Part shown: positions 10,049-19,902 of the stretch, one piece after another
Layout of the letters: every line of letters begins with the position of its first letter
Numbering within the stretch: the stretch's first letter is position 1
Origin: Chamaecrista fasciculata
Taxonomy: Eukaryota; Streptophyta; Magnoliopsida; Fabales; Fabaceae
Assembly: GCA_003254925.1 (NCBI GenBank)
Contig: QANZ01048874.1
Coordinates: 65,054 to 129,053, forward strand
Direction: 5' to 3'
DNA length: 64,000 nt
Notes under the pieces: generated by a model
The model's input: the letters and a program-made list of their open reading frames with translations, nothing else
Told to the model about the DNA's origin: nothing
Databases searched by the model: none
Made by a program: the position numbers and the translations under genes

Positions 10049-10676
10049 TAATATGATAATAGGCCCAATAATTAGGAGACCCAATTGGCAGAATATGCCC
10101 TTGGCCTAGCACCCTATAGGCCCACAAGGTGGGTTTATGGGCGAGGACGCCCTTAACCCCGCTAAGGCAAGGACGCCCATAACCATAGAGGGCATGGGCG
10201 CCCACGGAGCATAAAGTCGCAAGGAAAAAAGAAACATTCCCTGGAGCAATCAAGAACCAATCAAGGATCAACCAATATCTGCTGTCAATCAAGACAAATC
10301 GCTCAGAGATCCTTCCCATGGATTCTGCCTTGGCCATCAAGGCGCCTTACGCAAATAAGAAAATAGTGATTCACTTATGCTTAATTGGCAAAATGATATC
10401 TTCCAAAATGAAATAGGAAAGATTATGATTCACCTCTCATATCATTGAAGATATCTCTTCTTACAAGGAAGTTTTCTTAAATGGACTCTCCTCAATGAGC
10501 CTATAAATAGAAGATGGTAACTCTATGAAAGGTACGTTACTCACGCTACTCATACTAGCTCATATTCTCATCTCTTATCACCCAACACTAACTTAAGCTT
10601 CGGAGGTGAATCACAGGGGAAAATCTTGCAGTGAACCGGGAAACGATCCTCGGCCAAATCCTAGTTCATCATAATA
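10049..10676 (+). mobile_element. Solo LTR, 618 bp, 5-bp TSD TAATA
   Basis: The LTR (10054-10671) begins TGATAATAGGCCCAATAAT and ends CTAGTTCATCA, between exact TAATA repeats (10049-10053 and 10672-10676). A TATA-like CCTATAAATAG lies at about 10500. The R/U5-like end has ACTAACTTAAGCTTCGGAGG, a layout common in plant Gypsy LTRs. No internal region is present. It is the longer relative of the solo LTR at 1080-1514. Confidence 0.85.
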
Positions 10677-11160
10677 TACTATAATATATTTGCAAAAAAA
10701 AATATTTATATATATATATTATATATATACACCCTGCATATATATACACGCCTGTATATACATTATAATATAATATGTATATATATTTATAATAATTATA
10801 TATATATATATATGAGAGAGAAGGAGTATGAGTAAGAAAAGAAAATAGTAAGAAATGATAAATTGAGAGAAAAAGTTGTAAGCGTAGTAAATGAGGGTAT
10901 TAAAAATTACCATTTTACCAAATTATTTTTTTTAGATTTGTATTAGATTATAGGTAATTATAGGTATTTGAGTATGGGTATGTTAGTAATTAAATATAAA
11001 AAATATAATGAAATGATGTTGTAATGAAACAATATTTTTGTAATGAGTTTGTAATTGGTAAACAAACACTATTTTTGCACGCTTAAGTTATGTATTGTAT
11101 TGAAAATGAAGATAATGAATTTGTAATGACATTATAATTAAATGCCAAACACACCCTAAA
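10677..11160. other. AT-rich spacer, possible inverted-repeat element end
   Basis: TA-rich microsatellite-like DNA (10680-10815) is followed by a stretch ending GCCAAACACACCCTAA at about 11143-11158, a wording often seen at ends of plant hAT or Harbinger MITEs. I could not find a convincing partner end. Confidence 0.35.
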
Positions 11161-11650
11161 TCCATTTCTGTATTAAACAAGCCAATTTCACCAACAGTAT
11201 ATGGTGCATCAGATAAGAAATTGGATCTGCCAAATTTAAGCCATCAACACGGCAATTCCGGACGTTCCAGACATTAGGTTACAATACAAGTTGAACGATC
11301 TTAATAATGATCGAGAACAGAAGAATAAAGCACATACGAAGAATCGAAATAGAAAAACGAATTGGAAAACGATATGATGATATAAGTGGATTTGATGAAA
11401 TTATGATTAAAAGATAAACCTGAAGAGAGCAAAGGGGAGCACGCGAGCGAGAAGCATCCCTCCCAGCGCCGGAGCGATAGGTTAAAAATCTGCACTCCCA
11501 CACCCTCGTGAAAGACTCGCCTACTCCTTCTTCTTCTCCCTCAGCATAATAAGACAATCCCTCTCTTCTCTTAATAATCTTCTTCTTAATTCCATTTCTT
11601 CCATCCCTCTCTTTTTCCTTTACTATTTTCGCACCGCATTTTTCTCCCAC
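11161..11650 (-). other. Possible gene remnant (exon-like minus-strand ORF)
   Basis: An ATG-led frame starts at 11650 (MGEKCGAKIVKEKERDG) and runs 77 codons to a CTTCAG/GTTTAT junction at about 11420 that could be a splice donor. A second exon-like stretch (FLSDAPYTVGEIGLFNTEMD, minus strand, about 11160-11222) follows a possible acceptor. The trail then ends at the element-like end at 11143-11158. I recognise neither piece. This may be a gene truncated by a transposon, or the CT-rich leader of an unseen plus-strand transcript. Confidence 0.3.
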
Positions 11651-12303
11651 ACTTCTTCTCCTTCTTCTAATTTTCTACTTTTCACTTTCTAATTATAACA
11701 ACCTTCAACCAACTAGTTTGTTACTACGTCCCTCTCAATCTTCCCTTTTCTCATGCCATTTCCCTTGTAATGAATCAATCAGCTTCTATTTTTGTTTTTC
11801 TTTTTCTCTTCTAAGGCAATGATGTTACCACATTCTGTTATTTCATGTCCCACGCCTTTTCTCCTCACGGGCCAATATTGCTCCAATTCATTCTTCTTTC
11901 AGTTATCAAATTATGATATGTTTTATTGCTATCATCATATCAGATGTTTTAATGACTTTAAAACATTAAAAGTAAAAAAATTTTATATAATTTTTTTGTA
12001 GAAAAAGTAAAAAAAAAATCATGGACAAAAAAGTTCATCAAAAAAAAAGTTGAGTTTTTTTTTGGACTGAAAAGAAAAAAGTTAAGATTTAGTAATAGCA
12101 ATATCGCATTATTTATTTGTAGTGGTTTTGGCAACAAATCTTCACTGCATGTTTGAGCACTCAATTTTCTTATTTAAAGGTTAAAATAATATTTGCACTA
12201 ATATACTATACGTTTTTATAATTTTTAAGTAATTTTTAATATACGCAAATACGTACGCATTTTTTTATTAAACATATTGTTTGGTTTCAATTTATTATGG
12301 CAA
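11651..12303. other. Gene-free AT-rich spacer
   Basis: CT-rich then AT-rich DNA with poly-A/poly-T runs (11960-12080). No coding or RNA feature is seen. Confidence 0.4.
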
Positions 12304-12715
12304 AAGTATAAATTTAGTCCTATATCTTTTGTTTAGTTCTCAATTTGGTCCCAAACTTTTTTTTTTTTGCAAATTTTGTCTTATATCTTTGGGCTAGATC
12401 CCAATTTGATCACATACCATTTTTTTTATGTATATATAGTCTCATATCCTTAAGTCAGGTATAGAATTTATCTCATATATTTGGATTTAGTGTAGAATTG
12501 GTCACATAATTTTTGGTCAGGTAAAACTAACGATGAAACTTTTGAAAAAATATGAGATCAATTATCCATCTTGAAAACAAAAATATGAGACTAAAAATGA
12601 TATGAGACCAAATTGTGGCATTTTGCAAAGATATGTGATTAAAAGTGAATAAATAATTATACAGGCCTAAAATGAGAGCTGAGCAAAAGATATAGAAGCA
12701 AATTTACACTTTGAA
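12304..12715. mobile_element. Foldback inverted-repeat element (MITE)
   Basis: The left arm AAGTATAAATTTAGTCC...TATATCTTTTGTTTAG is mirrored by the right arm; the reverse complement of about 12680-12712 reads AAAGTGTAAATTTGCTTC...TATATCTTTTGCTCAG. Phrases of the TTTGGTC/GACCAAA type recur inside, as in other Mutator-type foldback elements of this window. No clear target-site duplication was found. Confidence 0.55.
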
Positions 12716-13139
12716 CTTTATTTATTGAACGGCTGAATTTTGATCATAATACTCTGCCAATTCAGAAAAAGATTTAGCAGATTAAAGGAATTCACATAAA
12801 ACTAATGCTGCAATACTGATTTGATGGCCTGATAGATTTTAACTGTTTCAAGCCACTATTCATTGAATGGTAAACCTGAAAGATTTGACTTAAAGAAGAA
12901 TCAAACTTTTGGGAAAAAGAAAATAAATTTTGAAGCATTTTTTCATTCATGTAAATCTCATATAAGGAAGTTTTTACCATTCGTTCAAGATACTATCATC
13001 ACAAAGCGAACATGTCTGGGAAATGGGAATAAAACTGAGTTCTTGTATGCTCAAATACGCAAAACAACATACGTATAATATTTCCTATTCCTAAATTCTG
13101 ATCTTGAAACTCCATATATAAGAGAGAAAAATTAACACC
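12716..13139. other. 3' flank of the F-box gene
   Basis: Probably 3' UTR and terminator region of the minus-strand F-box gene. Nothing else is seen. Confidence 0.4.
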
Positions 13140-14345
13140 CTATGCTTTGTTTAAAGGAACCAAGCTCAACGAATAGGCAAGTACAGTAGGGCAAGGCGTG
13201 TAATTTGAGCTTAGGTCTTGAAGATTACAGGCTTGAACCACCTTGTCCTTCTCAATATCATAAAGGTAGAGATTAACACATACTTTAATCAACAAGACTC
13301 CATCTTGGAATCCCATAGGATTCATCCATGGGCTATCATCCACACCTCTCTGCAAAACCCTGTTCTTCAAATTCCAGAAGAAATTAGGATTTTCCCTTTC
13401 AATCTCCTCCAATGATTTTGAAAACTTCAGCTCCCATTGAACATCATAGTAGTCTTGAAGACACCATACTTGAAGACCCATTTCTGATACCATGACATAG
13501 TGAAGAATCCCCTTGGATTCTCCAATGCAAGCTTCAGGTTTAGTTCTAAACTCTGAGGATGGAATTGGCACTGAAATTAAACAAGATAGTTCATTCTTAA
13601 AATCAAAGGTGAGGATTTCATCACCATCAGTGAGCCAGTGCAAGACACCAGCGGCATAAACTCCGTTGTTCTTAATCAAATTGTTATCACAACGACACAC
13701 CTCGTCAGATTTCTTCCATAATTTTGTCTCTGAAGAATATATTTCAAAGGTCAAGTACTGTTCTTCATCTTCCTCTTCCTCTTCCTCATCCTCATTTGTG
13801 TTCTTAACCTGCTTGACTCTAATTAAGTTGAACTTGGCAGGGATGTCTGTGTAGTTATGATCAACAGCTAAAGCTATCCTGTCACTTCTGCAATAGTTAA
13901 GACAAGCCAACGAAGTCCATTCCCTGTTCGTGGGATTGCAGATATAGAGAGTTGGATTGGCAGGAGAAAATAAGAAGCAGCTACGACAACAGATTAGGCC
14001 ATTGCATGAGGCTAGTACTACAACATCTTCAGGGAGGAAACTCAGTATTTTCTGATTAACTAAGGCTTCTGATCTTGTGTTGGGATGATGATGATCAAGA
14101 GGAGGAATGTTTATATAGCTGATGGTTTTGATGTCTTCATTGGCCAACAGATACTTCTCCTGGAAAATGAATCCTGATAGGACTAGCCCTTTCTTCTCTA
14201 ACTGAGCTTTGATGAAGGAAGGAGAGGAAATGAGTTTGTACCATTCTGTGGAAGTGCATTTCATACCAAGCAGGGCCTTCACGGTAAGACGAGATAGAAC
14301 TTCAAAGAGGGCGTCAGTGTTTAGAAACCCATGAAACTTCTTCAT
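13140..14345 (-). CDS. F-box protein with F-box-associated interaction domain
   Basis: The 401-aa frame starts with a short F-box (about residues 5-45, with LFEVLSRLTVKALLGMKCTS and the SPSFIK end typical of the fold). A beta-rich F-box-associated region follows, with ASCNGLICC, YICNPTNREW and WLTDGDEILTFDF phrases characteristic of At5g49610-like proteins. Such proteins are substrate receptors of SCF ubiquitin ligases and bind SKP1 through the F-box; the target cannot be read from sequence. An acidic run (EDEEEEEEDEEQ, about residues 188-199) interrupts the C-terminal domain and encodes a GA-rich microsatellite. An acceptor-like TTTCAG/GA sits two bases before the ATG, so a 5' UTR intron is likely. 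Start and stop are both clear. Confidence 0.87.
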   Translation of the reverse strand: MKKFHGFLNTDALFEVLSRLTVKALLGMKCTSTEWYKLISSPSFIKAQLEKKGLVLSGFIFQEKYLLANEDIKTISYINIPPLDHHHPNTRSEALVNQKILSFLPEDVVVLASCNGLICCRSCFLFSPANPTLYICNPTNREWTSLACLNYCRSDRIALAVDHNYTDIPAKFNLIRVKQVKNTNEDEEEEEEDEEQYLTFEIYSSETKLWKKSDEVCRCDNNLIKNNGVYAAGVLHWLTDGDEILTFDFKNELSCLISVPIPSSEFRTKPEACIGESKGILHYVMVSEMGLQVWCLQDYYDVQWELKFSKSLEEIERENPNFFWNLKNRVLQRGVDDSPWMNPMGFQDGVLLIKVCVNLYLYDIEKDKVVQACNLQDLSSNYTPCPTVLAYSLSLVPLNKA

Positions 14346-16114
14346 ATCCTGAAATAGCAGAATAGGAGTTTTAACAGACTTGATGCTTTCATTTTAGACG
14401 GGTTTGGAAGCCCTCAATATTGATTCCAGAGAATTTTCCATACATTGTGAAAGTACATAAGTAGGTTTCGAAAGAAATGCACTCAAGCTAATGCTAACAT
14501 GAACCGGAGAAGAGGATACTAATGTGGAAAATGACAAACATCAAGCTAGTGTGCCACCCAGAATTTGGGAATAGAAAAATATTAAATGTATGTTGTTTTG
14601 GGAGTAGAGTATGAGCACACAGAAACTCATTTTTTATACCAGTTATGTTCGCTCTGTTATGGCATTGTTGAAGAAGCATTCTAAGTTTCATGAATACATA
14701 AATCAATTTGGGAACCCCAAGCAGTGAATAATCCTATAACTTCCATTATCGTTGTAATAACTTAATTTCAGCTCTCCATCTCTACGAAATATCACAAAAT
14801 TATAACAGAAAATAATGATTTCAAAATAGGGCACGATGAAAAGGCTTTTTGAAAAACCAAGGACTTAGTAGGCCGGAAAATCTCCTCAAACGATCAAACC
14901 ATGAGAAAACCTGAAGGAATCAATGAACCAATTGCAACGCAAACAGTTAAAGAAAAAGGCAAGCGACTGAACCTGATTTTGCTATAACCTTTCACTCCCG
15001 AACTATGTTGTCCCTGTTTTCTTGCTCGCTAAGTCGCTAAACAAGGGCTTCGCCTTCTTGAGATTTAGTTGATAAAAAGTAAAAATGAAAGAAAACAATT
15101 CAGCGCACCGCTCTAATACATCATTCCTATCTTCTCGCAAACTACACAGACCCTTTTGGACATATGAACTATGAAGACCACAAAAGCTCTAAAGATGGAC
15201 ATTAAGGACTAAAATCACAAGAAAACAAGAATAAACTTACTGCGACGTAAAATATTAGAAAAGAGCAAGGGATTGAACCTGAAAATGTTAAAATCTTGAA
15301 TTCCCAAACTATATTCACTCTCTATTAAACTTTTGTTTGCAGAAAAACGAAAGCATTTGAACTTGAAGAAATGAAATAAATGACGCTTTGGCTCACCATA
15401 GCATTAAGACGAACCGTACGATTGATCATTTCGCACTTCCTGGCTTAGTGGCTAGCTCGCAACGTCTGACATTTATGCAGAGACGCAGTGTGCGTAATAT
15501 GAATATGTTACCATTTTGTAAAAAATGAATCGACGAAGATGACGTGTGGGTTTCTTCAATCGTGGCCGTTCTCTTAAAACCAAAGTGGCACGTAAATAAA
15601 ACATGATGCAAAAGAACGGCCACGATTGGAGGAATCACATAGAACTGCACCATTGTCGAAATTCAGAGGATCAGCTCGCGTATAAATGGTGATGAAAAAC
15701 GATGGACTTGCCCATCAACTTTCATTTGAGATTTTAGATACAGATAATTAACTAATTAATTATTATGCATGACTTTAAATCCTTGAATATAATTATGAAG
15801 TATACTCTTTTTATTATATGTATATGTTTTGCGATTCCCCCAAATTGAATTGGTGTTTGAACTAATTATTATTTTTATTATTATAATTTTAAGTAATACT
15901 TTTTTACATCTTTTTGGTTGAATTGGATTAGGAAGAAAAATAAGAGGTCTTTTGATGATTTTTTGTTTGGTGGTTGGAAAACAGCGCTCTTCATTATACT
16001 TAAGAACCAGCTAGCTGGAAATTGGAATATCAATACCAATTCATTCTTTTGTTCTTTTGTTTTATTATTATATATCAAACCATGACTAAAATAAATCAGA
16101 AACAATATACCAAT
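14346..16114. other. Intergenic region upstream of the F-box gene
   Basis: It holds the promoter and probable 5' UTR intron of the F-box gene, plus the stem-loop at 15554-15632. I see no further coding sequence. Confidence 0.45.
15554..15632. repeat. Stem-loop with about 22-bp arms
   Basis: The arm CTTCAATCGTGGCCGTTCT (15554-15572) is matched in inverse by AGAACGGCCACGATTGGAGG (15613-15632), with a loop of about 40 bases. The stem is unusually GC-rich for this AT-rich DNA. It could be a small element remnant, a promoter palindrome or a hairpin transcript; the sequence does not decide. Confidence 0.6.
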
Positions 16115-16360
16115 TTAAGTTAAGGGTAATGCTAACGAGTGCCCTTAGGGCACTCGTTAAGATGCATTTATTGTATTCTGAAAAGGAAATTCCACTTTGA
16201 AAAAAACATTTACCTGAGAATTTTAATGAAACAATAATTTTGAAAAAGGAAATTTTGAGGTAAATTTTCTTTTTCAAGGTAGAATTTTTATTTTCAAAAT
16301 GCAATAAATGCACCTTAACGAGTGCCCTTAGGACACTCGTTAGCATTACCCTTAAGTTAA
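16115..16360. mobile_element. Mutator-like MITE, 228 bp, exact 9-bp TSD
   Basis: The element (16124-16351) has inverted ends GGGTAATGCTAACGAGTG... and ...CACTCGTTAGCATTACCC about 50 bp long, and exact TTAAGTTAA flanks (16115-16123 and 16352-16360). Each arm contains its own small palindrome, AACGAGTGCCCTTAGGGC and on to ACTCGTT, so single arms can also fold. It is non-coding. Confidence 0.9.
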
Positions 16361-17528
16361 AAGCAAGATTATAAATTGATTTATTACTTTCATTTAAAAG
16401 AGTATACTTTTTCCTACTCCAGCAAGGTAACACTCGCATGTGTTGACTGAGATAATTGCATTCCTAAAATGAACAATAAAAAATGGAATATATCGCAATT
16501 CAAAAGTTATATGCACATTTTAAGTAATCAAATTTCATTTTCTTTTTGGTTTTGGCCAAATTCATCTTGTTTACCTATAATTACGTTTGGAAATGAAAAT
16601 TAAAAAAAGTAAGAAAGAATCAAAGCCAATTGAAAAGCTTTATTAGTCATGCCATTCTTTATATGACTTTGTTCCTAGATGGTATTGTCTATAATCTATA
16701 TACTTGGATAAATAGTAAATAGGTACCGAATCCGAGGAACACATTTTTTGAACACAGCAGCGCCAGCAACAAAAATGTGTTCAATGGTCTTTATTTATTT
16801 ATTTATTATTATTATTATTAATTTCCTTTTTCACTTGAAGAATTAAAGCATAGCGCACGAATTAGAAACAAAAAGATAATAATTTTGTTACGTTTCTTTT
16901 TCCTTTCCTTTCATTTATCCTTCTTGCATGTTGATCTGCAGAGTAAGATACACAAAGGAGGGGTGATGCATGTAATCAAGGCCTGCCACTTATGGACTTT
17001 GACCTGAAAATGCATATACCGTCCCGTCTGGACCTTCTTAATCGACTATTTACACGCATAATGACAACTTATACCCACTCACACGTGAAGCTCGCGCTTC
17101 GCATAGCTCACTTTTATAGTACTCTAGTTTATCTGGCTGAATAATAAAATTCAGACCTTTGTTATACTTGTAACACACAGTACTACTACTATTAAAGTCG
17201 TCCATTTCATGGTCCCAAGTGTACCTGCAGAAGCTGCAAAACACAAGACACCATTATTTTATTAGAGAACAAAGATTAGTATATAGGAATGACGGAGTAG
17301 GTAAATGAAAATTCAGGTTAATTTGACAACCTCCATTTGAGGACTATGTCCTGCATTCAAGACCACTACTGCAAGGCTTAAGGCAGTGTAAAACATAAAT
17401 AAAAAGAATGGCACAGCTGTAAACACCGGTAGACCGGCCCATTCAGATGACTTTTTGCTTGTGGGAGGGGTAAAAGATGATATAAAAACAAACAATTTTA
17501 TAAATTAGTGCAGTTTCAAATTAAATTA
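16361..17528. other. 3' flank of the DUF7036 gene and spacer
   Basis: AT-rich DNA with an ATT/TTA microsatellite at about 16795-16820. A minus-strand frame at 17313-17495 encodes a hydrophobic segment (VFTAVPFFLFMFYTALSLAVVV). It could be an alternative last exon of the DUF7036 gene, since a GTGAGT donor-like site occurs near 17540, but the reading phase does not fit, so I left it out of the model. Confidence 0.4.
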
Positions 17529-19864
17529 TTAAGCATACTCACATGGAGACGGAGATGGCCCATAAGAATGTGTACCGGATCGTTCTGCAGCCGGTTCAGT
17601 CTTAGGAGGGGGCTCAGCATGAGCATAAGCCACATTTGGTAAAGGACTCGATGAGGGAACTGAATGATAAACATGCGGTGGTACTTGCTTTTTTGGTGAG
17701 GCAGCAGGATAGTGTGTGGCAATACTAGGTGCAACTGCAACTGGCGGGTGAGAATGTTTTCCAGCTTTTGAGGAAGACCTCTTTCGACGCTCAAATTGAC
17801 AATTAGGAGGCTCCGCATGAGAATTTCTCCCTCGTGCTGGCGGCACATTTTTAGCAGCTGCAGGAGAACCAATTTCAGGTGGAGTTGCTCCGTTCCCAAT
17901 TCGAGGTGCTGGTGTAGGTGAAGCATCAGGAGCTAGGTGGGCATTGTGGTGGTGATGATGATGCCCACGGTGAAGGTGGTGATGATGATGATGGTGTGGA
18001 TGAGGCAGAGGAACAGGAGATGGTGACTGTGCAGTGCCGCTACCATCACTGCCATTAAGGGAGTGTTGCAAAATGGATGAAAGTCGAACCTGCTTAACCC
18101 TACCAAATTGAGTGTTGTTCAAGCCAAGGTTCCTCGAATGAGATCCCGTGATGGTCTCTGCCAGTTGCTTCAACCTCTCCCTTGTGGGATTCCCAACTGC
18201 AAGCACGACAGATGATTGAAGAATAGTAGGAGCAGCTACTGTTGAACCGTAAGTATTCGATAAACTGACATACAAGTTCTGCATTCCAACCAAAAATGCA
18301 ATTAGAATCAGCTTGATCCATATTATGGGTCTACCATTAACAAGCCCATCAATCAGTAACAAGAAAAGACTTCATCTATCTGAGATCCAATTACTCAATC
18401 TAGGAAAGCTCAGATAAAGACACAAAAATACTTGCTAACTTATATTTTCATGAATCATGATATATTTTTCCTTTTTCTATGCACATGATTCACTACTAGC
18501 AGGTTCCCATAGACCATGCCAGAATTCTCATGCAGTTAGCATACAAACTTTGTTGTATTGGCTATTGACACATAAAACCAAAGTTCACAGTTGAAATTGA
18601 CCTCAAATATATAAAGTAGACAAACAATTACAATTAGAAGATAAAATAAGAAGACAAAGGAAGGAAAAAAAAAAATGACAGACCTCATATGATTGCAAAT
18701 GTAATCCAGATTTTAACTGACTTGTCAGTTCATCGAAATTTGATTGTATTTCATCAATAGAGAAATTCAAAGTAAAGTTGAATAGTGTCTGAGCTTTCTG
18801 CAGAAGAAATGCACGCTGTTGTGGCACTATAGTAATTCCTCCCTTAAATCTTAGCACTTCAAAAGAGAAGGGATTCCCAAACAAGGATGGAGTGAGCTGG
18901 AGAATTGATGATTGTATAACCAAAGATTCAAAAGATGATCTTATCAAACTAGCAGTAGCTGAAGACATTCTGGAGTATTTATCATCAGGATCAACTGCAA
19001 ACTCAACTTTTGTCATGTTTGACCCAGATAAAGGATCTAGAGACAGTATAACCACCTGGTTTGAAATGAAGACGGAATCAATATCTAAATTGCTAAATAG
19101 TGATAAAGTTCATAAAAGGGAATCAGTATGTGAGGTGTACTTTAGTAGAGGGAAGAACTATCTCTCCAAAAATGTCATCTGCAAGCTGCAAAATGTTGTC
19201 TTGCAGCACAGAGACAGGCTTCTTAACAATAAAGCTTGCAACAATATCATGACCTGCAAAAGTAAAGAAAGTCATTAAGTGAAGATATCACATAGGCTTG
19301 CCTATCTTAGAAATAATGCATATCATGTGTCCCTGAACAGCGCACAAGTATATGAGAGACATTGTCTTCATAGTTCACAAAACTGAAAGACAATACAGAC
19401 CAGATTATAGAAATTAGCCAAGCGGTCAATTGTATTATAATAACTCTCAGTCAAAGATGAAATATAATACCATCATCAATGATCATAATATACATCACAT
19501 TATGATATCAAAGACAAAACAAAATGTGTGATTTCTGCAGGCCTTATTAGTAAATTAGGATCAAGAATTTATTCAAATAACAAGACTAATAGCACGTTTC
19601 CAGCTAAAAAGTTAATTCTTCCTCTTCTTTTGAACAAGAATGCATCTAGGAATGATCAAAATACTCGTAACCTATGGATACCCATAAATTTTACCCTCTT
19701 AGGATCCGGGTCTGTGTTCAGGTCAAGGTAAAAAGTAAATAAACACAATTATAAGGATTTCTTAGATAAGTAAATAAATACAAGTATAAGGATTTAACCA
19801 AAGAAATTAACGCATTCAGAGACGCCATGGGGGAATCAAACCTATACTCAATCTGTCATAGGGA

Positions 19865-19902
<38 letters not shown>

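Noticed and set aside
17313-17495. Hydrophobic minus-strand 60-aa frame as last exon of the DUF7036 gene
   Set aside because: The GTGAGT donor near 17540 would join it in the wrong phase, and exon 4 has its own stop at 17529.
19867-19897. (TA)n run as a regulatory element
   Set aside because: Simple microsatellite; similar runs at 10700, 23020 and 29615 show that it is background in this genome.
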